Assembly (NCBI GenBank): GCA_004296775.1
Contig: RHGE01000020.1
Location: 23,312 to 87,311 of the forward strand
From: Marinilabiliaceae bacterium JC017
Lineage (GTDB): Bacteria; Bacteroidota; Bacteroidia; Bacteroidales; Marinilabiliaceae
Length of the DNA: 64,000 nt
Reading direction: 5' to 3'
Part shown: positions 43,232 to 52,480 of the stretch, in pieces
Layout of the letters: the number at the start of each line of letters is the position of its first letter
Numbering within the stretch: position 1 is the first letter of the stretch
The notes under the pieces: generated by a model
Told to the model about the DNA's origin: nothing
Databases searched by the model: none
The model's input: only the letters and a program-made list of their open reading frames with translations
Program-made: the position numbers and the translations under genes

Positions 43232-44620
43232 TTAAGAATTCACTGTTGCTTCAACCTCGTCAATCGTGATAGGAATCCGTTCGCCTAAGATGCGGCTTCC
43301 GTTTTCGGTAACCAACACATCATCTTCCAAACGAATACCTCCAAAATCTTTATAGGTCTCAATCTTATCGTAATTCAGGAATTGTTCAAATTTCTTCTCA
43401 TTGCGCCAGGTATCAATCAAGGCAGGAATGAAATAACATCCGGGCTCATTGGTTATCACAAAATTCTCCTGCAAACGACGTCCCATACGCAACGCAGCCA
43501 AACCAAACTGCGTGCTGCGTTTCACCTCATCATCGTATCCAACCAAGGTGTCATTGTAGTCTTCCATATCATGCACATCCAACCCTAGCATATGTCCCAA
43601 TCCATGAGGACAGAATAAGGCGTGAGCTCCCTGGGCTACCGCTTCATCCACATCCCCTTTCATCAGCCCCAGCTCTTTTAATCCAGCGGCAAGGGTCTTA
43701 GCTGCCACAAAGTGTGCCTCACGATAGGTCACGCCAGGCTTGGTGGCTTCGCGCGAAATATTGTTGGCATCCAACACAATTTGATAGATCTCTTTTTGTC
43801 GCTGGGTGAATTTGCCTCCTACAGGAGTGGTACGTGTGTGGTCAGTAGCATAATGCAGCGGCGACTCACTACCCGCATCAACAAGTAATAAATCACCTTC
43901 TTTCAAGGTATTTCCATGGTTATGGTTATGCAAGGTTTCGCCACGGACACTACAAATATTCGGGAAAGAAACAATGCCGCCTCCCGACATGGAGATACCT
44001 TCCAATGCACCGGAAATGGCTTGTTCTGTCACCCCCGGATGGGCCATCTTCATGGCTGTGGTGTGCATCTCATAAGCTACTGCCATGTGACGTTCCATCT
44101 CTTCAATCTCCCAGGGTTCCTTCACTGAGCGGAGATCGATACAGGCCTGGGTCAGTTCCAATGAGCAGTAATCCTGCACACGTGAATGATGGATCCCAAA
44201 CAAATCACTCAACCACATGATATTCTCCCCCCGGTAAGGTGGGTTAAAATGGATAGGACGCTTTTGTTGAATGGCCTGATCAATAACCTTAGCCAGGTCG
44301 GCCATTGGATTTACATTAGCAACACCTATTTTACCTGCCTGTTCAACCATGGTAGGCTGCGGTCCGGTCCAGATAATACTCGACAACGACAAGTCATCTC
44401 CAAAAAGAATCTCTTTATCATTATCCACGTCAATTACTCCGGCAAGCCCTTGTTGGTCGAGCCCAAAGAAATAAAGAAAAGTACTGTCCTGACGAAAATG
44501 GTAGATGTTATCCGGATAATTCATGGGAGAATCATTGTTTCCCAACATGAGAATCAATCCAGTTTTAACTTTCTGTTGTAATCTCTTTCGTCTGTTTATA
44601 TAAACTTCTTTTGTGAACAT
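43232..44620 (-). CDS. Xaa-Pro aminopeptidase (aminopeptidase P, M24B)
   Basis: A 462-residue dinuclear metallopeptidase that cleaves N-terminal residues before proline. An AMP_N domain (about 1-135) precedes the pita-bread catalytic domain. The metal ligands are visible as LLVDAGSESPLHYATDHTRT (two Asp), HGLGHMLGLDVHD (His), NEPGCYF (Glu) and IRLEDDVLVTENG (Glu). There is no signal peptide. Length is normal. It is monocistronic, flanked by AT-rich gaps. Confidence 0.95.
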   Translation of the reverse strand: MFTKEVYINRRKRLQQKVKTGLILMLGNNDSPMNYPDNIYHFRQDSTFLYFFGLDQQGLAGVIDVDNDKEILFGDDLSLSSIIWTGPQPTMVEQAGKIGVANVNPMADLAKVIDQAIQQKRPIHFNPPYRGENIMWLSDLFGIHHSRVQDYCSLELTQACIDLRSVKEPWEIEEMERHMAVAYEMHTTAMKMAHPGVTEQAISGALEGISMSGGGIVSFPNICSVRGETLHNHNHGNTLKEGDLLLVDAGSESPLHYATDHTRTTPVGGKFTQRQKEIYQIVLDANNISREATKPGVTYREAHFVAAKTLAAGLKELGLMKGDVDEAVAQGAHALFCPHGLGHMLGLDVHDMEDYNDTLVGYDDEVKRSTQFGLAALRMGRRLQENFVITNEPGCYFIPALIDTWRNEKKFEQFLNYDKIETYKDFGGIRLEDDVLVTENGSRILGERIPITIDEVEATVNS

Positions 44621-44810
44621 GATACTGTATTTAAAAAGTTTTCAATATATACGTTTAAAACCAAACGCAACAAGATAAATATCAGGAAACAACTTTCCAA
44701 TATTAGTTATCAACACCTTACATCGACACATTTTCAGCAGATTACTCTTAATAAGCCGGTCTTTTCAGCATCTTCAACACAATTCATCACACTTATGCAT
44801 AACCTTTTCT

Positions 44811-45911
44811 TCAGATTTCCTCCTTAAAAACACTAATCCCTGTCAGTGCTTCGCCCTCGGGTGAGAACAAACTACGACCTAAATAATGGACATCCGATGC
44901 AGGAAGATTTAATCCATCCGGTTGCCAATAAAAAATACCTTTTACTTCCTCCAGACCATTCACGGTTTTCCTCAATGCTACTAAAAAATCATACTGCCCT
45001 TGCTCCGTGGGAGGAAATGGTTGATAACCCAGGACTGATTCACCCGGCTCAGGATAAAAGCCATTGGCATAATAAGCCGTCTCCACAATAATAATATCCT
45101 GTGAATAGGTTTGTGAAATAAATTCCAGGTTATCTCTTAATTCCGCCAATGTGCCATGCCACCAGGGATAGTAACTCAATCCAATAACATCGAACTTGAC
45201 ATGATACTGGTTAACCAAGTGATTAAAGAAATATGCTGTTTTTTCCTTATTTGCCCCTTGATCAATGTGCACCATCACAGGAATGGTTCTTTCCTGCATT
45301 TCCTTTACTGCTTTTATTCCGGCTTTCAACAAGGTGATAAAAGAATCCCATCCTTCACTCCCATCATCCTTATATATTTTTCCTTCCGGCCACAACATTC
45401 CATTGGTTATTTCATTTCCCACTTGCACCATATCTGGCAGCACTCCCGCCTGATTCATCCTCTGAAGCACATAAGTCGTATAGGCAGAAACACTATCTGC
45501 CAGTGCCGGCATGGTAACCGTCTGCCACACGCACGGCTTCTCCTGGTGAGCCGGATCAGCCCAAGTATCCGAATAGTGAAAATCCAACAGGATTTTAAAT
45601 CCAAAACTTTTAGCCTGCTTAGCAGAAGCAATGGTATATTCCAGGTCGTTACACACAGCCCCTTCCATATTGGGTTGGTTAAAAAGGCGAAACCTGGCAT
45701 AGTTATAACCATTCGCCCTAAAAATTTCATACCCTACATTCTCCTCTCCTTGCCAATAATACTTACCCCCGGCTGATTCCATTTTTCTCAGAATGGAAAA
45801 ATCACCGCCAACAATAAACGATTTGTTATCATCCGGTTTATTATCATCCTTCTTACAAGCAGCTACAACTACGAAAATACCTATTAGCAGGATTAATAAT
45901 CTCTTCTTCAT
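44811..45911 (-). CDS. arabinogalactan endo-beta-1,4-galactanase lipoprotein (GH53)
   Basis: A 366-residue secreted glycoside hydrolase that cuts beta-1,4-galactan. The ATG at 45911 (MKKRLL) gives a lipoprotein signal ending VVVAAC. GH53 signatures are clear: NYARFRLFNQP, ILLDFHYSDTWADPAHQEKP, MVQVGNEITNGMLWPEG with the acid/base Glu, and DIIIVETAYYANG with the nucleophile Glu, then FYWQPDGLNLP. No SusC/SusD pair or other polysaccharide-utilisation gene is adjacent, which is unusual for a Bacteroidota GH53 gene. Confidence 0.94.
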   Translation of the reverse strand: MKKRLLILLIGIFVVVAACKKDDNKPDDNKSFIVGGDFSILRKMESAGGKYYWQGEENVGYEIFRANGYNYARFRLFNQPNMEGAVCNDLEYTIASAKQAKSFGFKILLDFHYSDTWADPAHQEKPCVWQTVTMPALADSVSAYTTYVLQRMNQAGVLPDMVQVGNEITNGMLWPEGKIYKDDGSEGWDSFITLLKAGIKAVKEMQERTIPVMVHIDQGANKEKTAYFFNHLVNQYHVKFDVIGLSYYPWWHGTLAELRDNLEFISQTYSQDIIIVETAYYANGFYPEPGESVLGYQPFPPTEQGQYDFLVALRKTVNGLEEVKGIFYWQPDGLNLPASDVHYLGRSLFSPEGEALTGISVFKEEI

Positions 45912-46074
45912 ACAATAGATCATTAGTTTTTATCAATATCTATCAACGAATTTTCAATCTATCATACCATATCGCATCAAGAATTTCTTCCATAGACCTG
46001 ACATTGACCAACAGCAAATTCCTTAAAAGGCTAAAAAATCATTTAGCCACAGAACTATTGCAACCACAAATAAA

Positions 46075-46106
46075 AAAACCACCGTACACATGTCGCCGGT
46101 GGTTTT
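46075..46106 (-). terminator. terminator downstream of ribE
   Basis: AAAACCACCG pairs with CGGTGGTTTT around a 12-nt loop, 25 nt past the ribE stop codon, with A/T runs on both sides. Confidence 0.85.
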
Positions 46107-46130
46107 CTATTCAAATTGAGACTTATTTTC

Positions 46131-46736
46131 TTATTTCTGTAATGCCATCATGCGGCTAATGTACTTACCCAATATATCAAATTCAAGATTAACTACTGAG
46201 TCTTCCTTAATCTGATGAAAGTTGGTAAAGTCATGTGTAAATGGAATAATCGCCACGGAAAAACGATCATCTTTACTGTTCACAACAGTTAAACTAACAC
46301 CATTAACACAAACAGATCCTTTCTCAACAGTCATGTAACCTTGCGCGGCTTTTTCCTTGTCAATCACATATTGGAACGTGTAATACCAACTACCATCCGC
46401 TTCTTTCACCTCAAGACAACGCGCCGTTTGATCCACATGTCCTTGCACGATGTGCCCGTCCAGACGACCATTCATCATCATACTGCGCTCAAGATTCACT
46501 TTATCGCCAATATTCAGCAATCCTAAGTTAGACTTCTCCAGCGTCTCTTTGATAGCAGTAACTGTATAGGTTTTTCCTTCTGTTTTAACCACAGTCAAAC
46601 ACACGCCATTGTGCGCGATACTCTGATCAATTTTTAGCTCATCGGTAAAAGAGCATTCAAGTGTGATATGAAGGTTACCTTTATCTTGCTCCAGGCCAAC
46701 AACCGTGGCCGCTTCTTCTACAATACCTGAAAACAT
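46131..46736 (-). CDS. ribE: riboflavin synthase, alpha subunit
   Basis: A 201-residue enzyme converting two 6,7-dimethyl-8-ribityllumazines to riboflavin plus a pyrimidinedione. The ATG at 46736 (MFSGIVEEAA) is the conserved family start; an in-frame upstream ATG adds ten unconserved residues. Two lumazine-binding repeats are visible: NGVCLTV (first half) and GYMTVEKGSVCVNGVSLTVV (second half), with MMNGRLDGHIVQGHVD between. Length and motifs are normal. It is divergent from the OsmC gene and not clustered with other rib genes. Confidence 0.96.
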   Translation of the reverse strand: MFSGIVEEAATVVGLEQDKGNLHITLECSFTDELKIDQSIAHNGVCLTVVKTEGKTYTVTAIKETLEKSNLGLLNIGDKVNLERSMMMNGRLDGHIVQGHVDQTARCLEVKEADGSWYYTFQYVIDKEKAAQGYMTVEKGSVCVNGVSLTVVNSKDDRFSVAIIPFTHDFTNFHQIKEDSVVNLEFDILGKYISRMMALQK

Positions 46737-46878
46737 TTTATACTTCTTTTCGTTTAACTTCAGCAATAAGCACGTGGGCTAAATTAACCTAAAAATAGCA
46801 CATTAGAAATCTATATTTCCATTTTTCGGGAAACGGGAAATATTTGTATTTTGCGGCCTCCTTGTAAAAAGCAATAAC

Positions 46879-47283
46879 ATGACAACGATCAAAACCAAAT
46901 ATTTAGGCGATTTACGCACCAAGAACACACATTTGCAATCTGGTGCTAAAATCATTACCGATGCTCCTACCGACAACCGTGGAAAAGGTGAAGCCTTCTC
47001 TCCCACTGACATGCTGGCCACCGCATTGGGTAATTGTATCATGACCATTATGGGAATCACAGCCATGGATAATGGTATCGATATCACAGGAACAGAGTTG
47101 GACATCACCAAAATAATGGCCAATGATCCACGTCGGGTAGCTGAAGTAATCGTTGAATTTCATTTTCCTAAAAACAACTACACCAAGGCAGAAAAACAAC
47201 TCCTAGAAAGTGTGGCAGGCACCAGCCCTGTACCATTGAGTGTACATCCTGATTTAAAACAAACCATCATATTTAACTGGTAA
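46879..47283 (+). CDS. OsmC-like protein lacking the second redox cysteine
   Basis: A 134-residue OsmC/Ohr-superfamily protein. The first conserved Cys is in ATALGNCIMTIM (Cys53). The second, usually in a CPV motif near the C-terminus, is replaced by Ser in GTSPVPLS, so classical two-cysteine peroxidase chemistry is unlikely. Length is that of short YhfA-like members. An inverted repeat ATATTTCC/GGAAATAT upstream (about 46812-46843) may belong to its control region. It lies 10 nt upstream of the SDR gene and is probably cotranscribed with it. Confidence 0.9.
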   Translation: MTTIKTKYLGDLRTKNTHLQSGAKIITDAPTDNRGKGEAFSPTDMLATALGNCIMTIMGITAMDNGIDITGTELDITKIMANDPRRVAEVIVEFHFPKNNYTKAEKQLLESVAGTSPVPLSVHPDLKQTIIFNW

Positions 47284-47293
47284 CAACAGGCTA

Positions 47294-48310
47294 ATGATAT
47301 TAGTGACGGGGGGAACCGGCCTTGTTGGCTCTCATTTACTTTACAAACTACTTGAGAAAGGATTATCTGTAAAAGCACTCTGCCGACCTGAAAGCAATAC
47401 TGATCAGGTTAAAAAGGTATTTTCTTTTTATGGTCACAATGCCATAAAACTGGCCAATCGCATTAATTGGATTACAGCAGATCTTCTGGACTACTATTCG
47501 TTAAGCGATGCATTAAAGGATGTCACTCAGGTGTACCATTGTGGCGCCATGGTTTCTTTTAATCCCAAGGATGCCCAAGTGATGTATCGCATAAATGTGG
47601 AAGGAACGGCCAACCTGATTAATGCGTGTATCGAAAAAAAGATTAACAAATTTTGTTATGTAAGTTCCATTGCGACCCTGGGCTCTACCATCAATGGCAA
47701 GCCTATTGATGAAGAAACAACTTGGCAAGCCGATGACAACCACTCCGTTTATTCCCAAAGCAAGTTCAGGGCTGAAATGGAAGTTTGGCGCGGCACCAAA
47801 GAAGGACTTAAAGCGGTTGTTGTAAATCCTTCTGTCATCATCGGTCCAGGAGAGATAACACGAAGTTCAGGCCTGCTCTTTCAATCAGTCCGTAACGGCA
47901 TGAATTATTACACCTCCGGAATCACCGGCTTTGTAGATGTGAGAGATGTGGTTAAAGCCATGATCATGCTAATGGAGTCTGGTATTGCCAACGACCGTTT
48001 TTTGCTCAATGCGGAAAACATGAGTTATCAACAGTTTTTCACAGCTGTTGCCAAAGCATTAAATGCAACACCCCCCAAAAAAGAAGCAACACCCTATATG
48101 ACAAGCTTGGCTTGGCGATTTGAAAAAATCAAATACTGGCTCACGGGAAAAGCACCGCGTATCTCCAAAGAAACAGCCAAAACTGCGCACAAAAAATCAC
48201 ATTACAGCAGCAAGAAAATTATCGACCAAATGGGATTTGAATTTACTCCGATTGAAAAAACCATCGAAGAGACGGGCTCTTTTTTAAACAATAACTATAG
48301 GAAGCTATAG
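47294..48310 (+). CDS. NAD(P)-dependent epimerase/dehydratase (extended SDR)
   Basis: A 338-residue Rossmann-fold protein. The nucleotide-binding MILVTGGTGLVGSHLLYKLL (TGxxGxxG) is at the N-terminus. YVSSIATLG supplies the Ser and YSQSKFRAE the YxxxK catalytic pair (about residues 155-159). The family resembles dihydroflavonol-4-reductase-like and sugar-epimerase SDRs; the substrate is undetermined. It follows the OsmC-like gene by 10 nt. A GC hairpin lies shortly downstream, before the convergent polysaccharide cluster. Confidence 0.9.
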   Translation: MILVTGGTGLVGSHLLYKLLEKGLSVKALCRPESNTDQVKKVFSFYGHNAIKLANRINWITADLLDYYSLSDALKDVTQVYHCGAMVSFNPKDAQVMYRINVEGTANLINACIEKKINKFCYVSSIATLGSTINGKPIDEETTWQADDNHSVYSQSKFRAEMEVWRGTKEGLKAVVVNPSVIIGPGEITRSSGLLFQSVRNGMNYYTSGITGFVDVRDVVKAMIMLMESGIANDRFLLNAENMSYQQFFTAVAKALNATPPKKEATPYMTSLAWRFEKIKYWLTGKAPRISKETAKTAHKKSHYSSKKIIDQMGFEFTPIEKTIEETGSFLNNNYRKL

Positions 48311-48331
48311 ACACTCATAACGAAACAAAAA

Positions 48332-48367
48332 AAGCAGCCACCCCTACTGAAACAGGGATGGCCGCCT
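48332..48367. terminator. imperfect terminator between SDR and polysaccharide cluster
   Basis: GCAGCCACCCCT and AGGGATGGCCGC form a mismatched stem preceded by A7, positioned between two convergent genes. Confidence 0.55.
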
Positions 48368-48392
48368 TATAAATTATTTATACTGCAATCAA

Positions 48393-49682
48393 CTACAGAC
48401 TCCAGTAGGACAATTCATTTATCTTATTGCGATAAATTCCTTTCACATCCACAAATAAACCGTTTTCAACCAGAATGGATTTAAAGTATTCCTCATCCAG
48501 ATCGGCATACTCACGATGGTTGACCGCTACAATAACAGCATTGTAATCCCCATCAATCTTATCAACCAAACCATAACCATATTCTTCCATCAACTCCTCC
48601 GATGAAGCATATGGATCAATCACATCCACCTCAATGCTGAACGATTTTAATTCATTCACCACATCAGCCACTTTTGAATTACGGATATCACTCACATTCT
48701 CCTTAAAAGTAGCTCCCATGATTAAAACTTTTGCTCCATTGATTTTATTACTGTTGGAGATTAGTTTCTTAACGGTTGTTTTTGCCACATAAGCCCCCAT
48801 GGAGTCGTTGATAAAACGGCCACCATTAATGATTTTGGAATGATACCCAAGTTCATTGGCTTTATAGGTTAAATAATAAGGATCGACACCAATACAGTGC
48901 CCTCCTACCAGTCCAGGGAAAAAATTCAAAAAGTTCCATTTAGTACCGGCCGCCTCAAGCACTTCAAATGTATTTATTCCCATGCGATTGAAAATAAGGG
49001 AAAGTTCATTCATTAACCCAATATTAACATCCCGCTGAGTATTTTCAATGATCTTAGCTGCTTCAGCCACTTTAATGGAACTGGCTTTATGTATTCCTGC
49101 TTCGATGATAGAGCTATATACATCGGCTACTACCGCCAATGCTTCTTCATCGCTGCCGGATACAATCTTTAAAATTTTCGTTAATGTGTGCTCTTTATCT
49201 CCCGGATTAATTCGTTCCGGTGAATACCCCACTTTAAAGTCATCATTAAATTTTAATCCTGACTCCTGCTCAAGAATGGGCACACAATCCCCTTCAGTAC
49301 AACCAGGATAAACCGTAGATTCAAAGACCACATAATCGCCTTTCTTCAATATCTTACCCACAGAACGAGTAGCCGACAACAGAGGTGTCAGTTCCGGCAA
49401 ATTATGCTGGTTAATGGGAGTAGGTACTGCGACCACATGGAAGGTTGCCTCTTTCAGGTCTTCCGGATTGGATGTATATAAAATATCCGTTCCTTCAAAG
49501 GCCTTAGCATTGAGCTCATTGCTGGGATCAATCCCTTTTTTCATCATCTCCACCCGATCAGGCTTAATATCAAAGCCAATCACAGACATCTTCCGGGCAA
49601 ATTCAAGAGCTATAGGCAGCCCTACATATCCCAGACCGATGACTGATAATTTCGTTTCTTTAGTTAGTAACTTGTCAATCAT
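48393..49682 (-). CDS. nucleotide sugar 6-dehydrogenase (WbpA/TviB-type)
   Basis: A 429-residue UDP-sugar dehydrogenase. The Rossmann motif is LSVIGLGYVGLPIALEF. The catalytic Cys lies in FPGLVGGHCIGVDPYYLTYKA (typical of the UDP-HexNAc subgroup TviB/WbpO/WbpA), and FESTVYPGCTEGDCVPIL precedes it. In P. aeruginosa WbpA oxidises UDP-GlcNAc to the uronic acid as the first step toward UDP-diacetamido-uronic acid. The next three genes upstream in the operon match WbpB, WbpD and WbpE, which supports UDP-GlcNAc as substrate (inference from context). It is the last gene of the unit, 7 nt after the oxidoreductase gene. Confidence 0.9.
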   Translation of the reverse strand: MIDKLLTKETKLSVIGLGYVGLPIALEFARKMSVIGFDIKPDRVEMMKKGIDPSNELNAKAFEGTDILYTSNPEDLKEATFHVVAVPTPINQHNLPELTPLLSATRSVGKILKKGDYVVFESTVYPGCTEGDCVPILEQESGLKFNDDFKVGYSPERINPGDKEHTLTKILKIVSGSDEEALAVVADVYSSIIEAGIHKASSIKVAEAAKIIENTQRDVNIGLMNELSLIFNRMGINTFEVLEAAGTKWNFLNFFPGLVGGHCIGVDPYYLTYKANELGYHSKIINGGRFINDSMGAYVAKTTVKKLISNSNKINGAKVLIMGATFKENVSDIRNSKVADVVNELKSFSIEVDVIDPYASSEELMEEYGYGLVDKIDGDYNAVIVAVNHREYADLDEEYFKSILVENGLFVDVKGIYRNKINELSYWSL

Positions 49683-49689
49683 TCGTAGT

Positions 49690-50721
49690 CTATTTTAATC
49701 CAATTGGTTTATAATTATATATTCTCTCAATAATATCAACAACTTTCAGCCCTTCCAACGCGTTGGTGGTTACAAAAGTTTCACCACGCAACGTTTCCAC
49801 TACATTTTTAATAATATATTGGTGATTAGCCGCTGATCCTTTATAGGGGCCATAGTCGTTAGGCGGATTAGCTGGCGATAGCTCCGGCATCTCATAATTC
49901 TCAATATTACAATATGCCACTTCATTCATATATTGTCCTGCTACTTTTATCGTCCCTTTACTCCCTATAATGGTAAGGCTGCTTTCCAGGTTACTGTTCC
50001 AGACTGAAGTACTATAATTTAAAGAGCCCATGCCTCCATTCACAAAATCAAAAGTTATGGCACCGGAATCTTCAAATTCAATGGATTCTTTATGGTTAAA
50101 ATTACGAAAACGTCCCTTAATATTGGAAATATCGCCAAATAACCAATACATCACATCAATAAAATGAGAGAACTGGGTAAAAAGAGTTCCCCCATCTAAG
50201 GCACGGGTTCCATGCCATGAATCCTTTTGATAATAGCGGTCATCACGGTTCCAGAAACAATTCAATTCAACCATAAATATCTCACCCAACAACTGGTCCT
50301 CAATTACCTTTTTCAACCATACAGACGGTGGTGAATACCGGTTTTGCATCACCACAAACACCTGTCTGGACACCTGCAAGGCTTTGAAAATAATACTTTC
50401 CGCATCCGCTTTTTTTAAAGCCATAGGCTTCTCTACCACCACATGCTTATGAGCATCCAAGGCTTCTATAGCTTGTGAAGCATGTAACCCATTAGGGGTG
50501 CAAATATTAATCACATCAATATCAGGATGTGCCAACAGCATCTCTGCCAATGACGAATAAAAAGGAACATCCTGATAAGACACACCTAATTCTTCCGGAC
50601 TTAAGATATCACATACTGCTATTAGCTCGGCATGAGAATTGCGTCGCACCATTTCAGAATGACGCTTCCCAATGTGTCCCATCCCTACGATAGCAAATTT
50701 TATTTTTTTCTTATTACTCAT
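49690..50721 (-). CDS. Gfo/Idh/MocA oxidoreductase (WbpB/WlbA-like)
   Basis: A 343-residue NAD-dependent sugar 3-dehydrogenase. The ATG at 50721 ([21 protein letters not shown]) begins at the Rossmann motif and overlaps the stop of the acetyltransferase gene by 8 nt (ATGAGTAA); a longer frame exists but has no conserved N-terminus. [12 protein letters not shown] supplies the conserved Lys of the EKP motif, and [13 protein letters not shown] the active-site HFID. In WbpB this step oxidises C3 of UDP-GlcNAcA before transamination. The position between dehydrogenase and acetyltransferase genes supports that role. Confidence 0.9.
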   Translation of the reverse strand: MSNKKKIKFAIVGMGHIGKRHSEMVRRNSHAELIAVCDILSPEELGVSYQDVPFYSSLAEMLLAHPDIDVINICTPNGLHASQAIEALDAHKHVVVEKPMALKKADAESIIFKALQVSRQVFVVMQNRYSPPSVWLKKVIEDQLLGEIFMVELNCFWNRDDRYYQKDSWHGTRALDGGTLFTQFSHFIDVMYWLFGDISNIKGRFRNFNHKESIEFEDSGAITFDFVNGGMGSLNYSTSVWNSNLESSLTIIGSKGTIKVAGQYMNEVAYCNIENYEMPELSPANPPNDYGPYKGSAANHQYIIKNVVETLRGETFVTTNALEGLKVVDIIERIYNYKPIGLK

Positions 50722-51307
50722 TATAGATTTTTTCAACACGGTTATCAACCAACCGATAAGTCTCTTTGCTTTCCGGGCACTGTGCAAACCCATGGTCATC
50801 GAATTCAAGACGGTGCCCATACTCGCTCATCCACCCCACATGCCGGGAAGGATTTCCAATCACCAATGCAAAGGGTGGTACATCTTTCGTAACTACTGCA
50901 CCCGCACCTATGAAGGCATATTCACCAATCTCATTTCCGCAGACTACCGTTGCATTGGCTCCAATAGTAGCACCTTTACGTACTAATGTTTTTTTATACT
51001 GATCACGACGAATGATGGCACTGCGCGGATTAACCACATTAGTGAACACCATTGAAGGCCCCAAAAATACATCGTCCTCACAGATAACGCCGGTATAAAT
51101 AGAAACATTGTTCTGAACCTTCACATTGTTTCCCAATACCACCTCTGGAGACACCACTACATTTTGTCCCAGATTACAATGCTTCCCAATAATACATCCG
51201 GTCATAATATGGGAAAAGTGCCATATGCGCGTTCCCTCACCAATCTTACATCCTTCATCAACGATAGCAGTTTCGTGGGCAATATAATTCAAGATTGTTG
51301 TCTTCAT
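50714..51307 (-). CDS. UDP-2-acetamido-3-amino-uronate N-acetyltransferase (WbpD/WlbB-like)
   Basis: A 197-residue left-handed beta-helix acyltransferase. The ATG at 51307 overlaps the upstream stop as ATGA, indicating translational coupling; a four-residue longer frame is possible. Hexapeptide repeats run from [27 protein letters not shown] to [25 protein letters not shown]. The closing [12 protein letters not shown] is characteristic of WbpD-type enzymes that acetylate the C3 amino group of the uronate. Intact and of normal length. Confidence 0.93.
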   Translation of the reverse strand: MKTTILNYIAHETAIVDEGCKIGEGTRIWHFSHIMTGCIIGKHCNLGQNVVVSPEVVLGNNVKVQNNVSIYTGVICEDDVFLGPSMVFTNVVNPRSAIIRRDQYKKTLVRKGATIGANATVVCGNEIGEYAFIGAGAVVTKDVPPFALVIGNPSRHVGWMSEYGHRLEFDDHGFAQCPESKETYRLVDNRVEKIYNE

Positions 51308-52440
51308 GCCATAAAACAAGATAAAACCGCGGTAGAAATATAATCAAGTTGTTCCTCTGTAAGTTCCGTGTGCATAGGCAACGAAATCACCTCATTACTT
51401 AACCGTTCGGCATTTGGTAATTTAAGATCATTCTCTATCCAGGCACTGAATGCTTTTTGTTTGTGCAATGGTTGCGGATAATAAATCATAGCCGGAATGC
51501 CTTGCTTCTTCAGAAATATAAACATATCATCCCGTCTTCCATTGAGCACCCGAAGAGTATACTGATGGTATATATGCTCGGATCCCCCCTGAATAACCGG
51601 GATGGCTACCTCATCAATGTTTTTGAATACATCATCATAATATGTCGCGGCTGCCTGTCGTCTTTTATTAAAGTCATCCAAGTGCTTCAATTTCACATCT
51701 AATATCGCTGCTTGTAAACTATCCAGCCGGGAATTTACACCAATCACCTCGTGAAAATATTTTTCTCTCGAACCATGATTAACTAACATCCGTATTCTAT
51801 CTGCCAATAGATCATCATTGGTAAAGCAAGCACCCCCATCTCCGAAAGCACCTAAATTTTTTGACGGAAAAAATGAAGTACACCCTATATGTCCAATCGT
51901 TCCAAGCTTTTGCTTTTTCCGCTTCGTTCCAAACCCAGCACCCAAACATTGGCAAGCATCTTCTACAACATACAAACCATATTTTTTCGCAAGATGCATG
52001 ATGGCCTCCATATTAGCACCCTGTCCGAACAAGTGCACCGGGATCACCACTTTAGTCTTTGGAGTGATTGCTTTTTTAACTTCCTCCGGAATCAGGGTCA
52101 TCGTTTCCGTATCAACATCTACCAATACAGGTTTCAATTGCAACAAACCAATCACTTCAACTGTCGCGATGAACGTAAACGAAGACGTTATTACTTCGTC
52201 ACCCGGCTTTAATCCCAAAGCCATCAGGGCTACCTGCAAAGCATCAGTTCCATTGGCACAAGGCACCACATGCCTGACATTCAAGTATTGCTCCAGGTTT
52301 GATTGAAAAGTTTTAACAGCCGGTCCATTTATGAAATTGCTACTTTCCATCACATTCATCATAGCAGCATCTATCTCAGATTTGAGCCTTTTATATTGAG
52401 CTTTGAGATCGACCATCTGAATCATTTGTTCTTCTAACAT
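51304..52440 (-). CDS. DegT/DnrJ/EryC1 aminotransferase (WbpE-like)
   Basis: A PLP-dependent sugar aminotransferase of about 378 residues. Start choice is uncertain: ATGs at 52449, 52440 and 52425 are all plausible, and the conserved part begins [19 protein letters not shown]. The PLP lysine is in [14 protein letters not shown], and EDACQCLGA and [14 protein letters not shown] are family hallmarks. WbpE transfers an amino group to C3 of the 3-keto uronate. ATGA coupling to the acetyltransferase gene fits ordered synthesis of one sugar. Confidence 0.92.
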   Translation of the reverse strand: MLEEQMIQMVDLKAQYKRLKSEIDAAMMNVMESSNFINGPAVKTFQSNLEQYLNVRHVVPCANGTDALQVALMALGLKPGDEVITSSFTFIATVEVIGLLQLKPVLVDVDTETMTLIPEEVKKAITPKTKVVIPVHLFGQGANMEAIMHLAKKYGLYVVEDACQCLGAGFGTKRKKQKLGTIGHIGCTSFFPSKNLGAFGDGGACFTNDDLLADRIRMLVNHGSREKYFHEVIGVNSRLDSLQAAILDVKLKHLDDFNKRRQAAATYYDDVFKNIDEVAIPVIQGGSEHIYHQYTLRVLNGRRDDMFIFLKKQGIPAMIYYPQPLHKQKAFSAWIENDLKLPNAERLSNEVISLPMHTELTEEQLDYISTAVLSCFMA

Positions 52441-52480
52441 GTGTTGCATATCAAATAAGCCCGTTAAATTAGAAAATTTA

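Noticed and set aside
49690..50820. Longer N-terminus of the WbpB-like oxidoreductase to 50820
   Set aside because: The extra 33 residues lie within the acetyltransferase gene and precede the Rossmann motif without conservation; the ATG at 50721 overlaps the upstream stop in coupled fashion.
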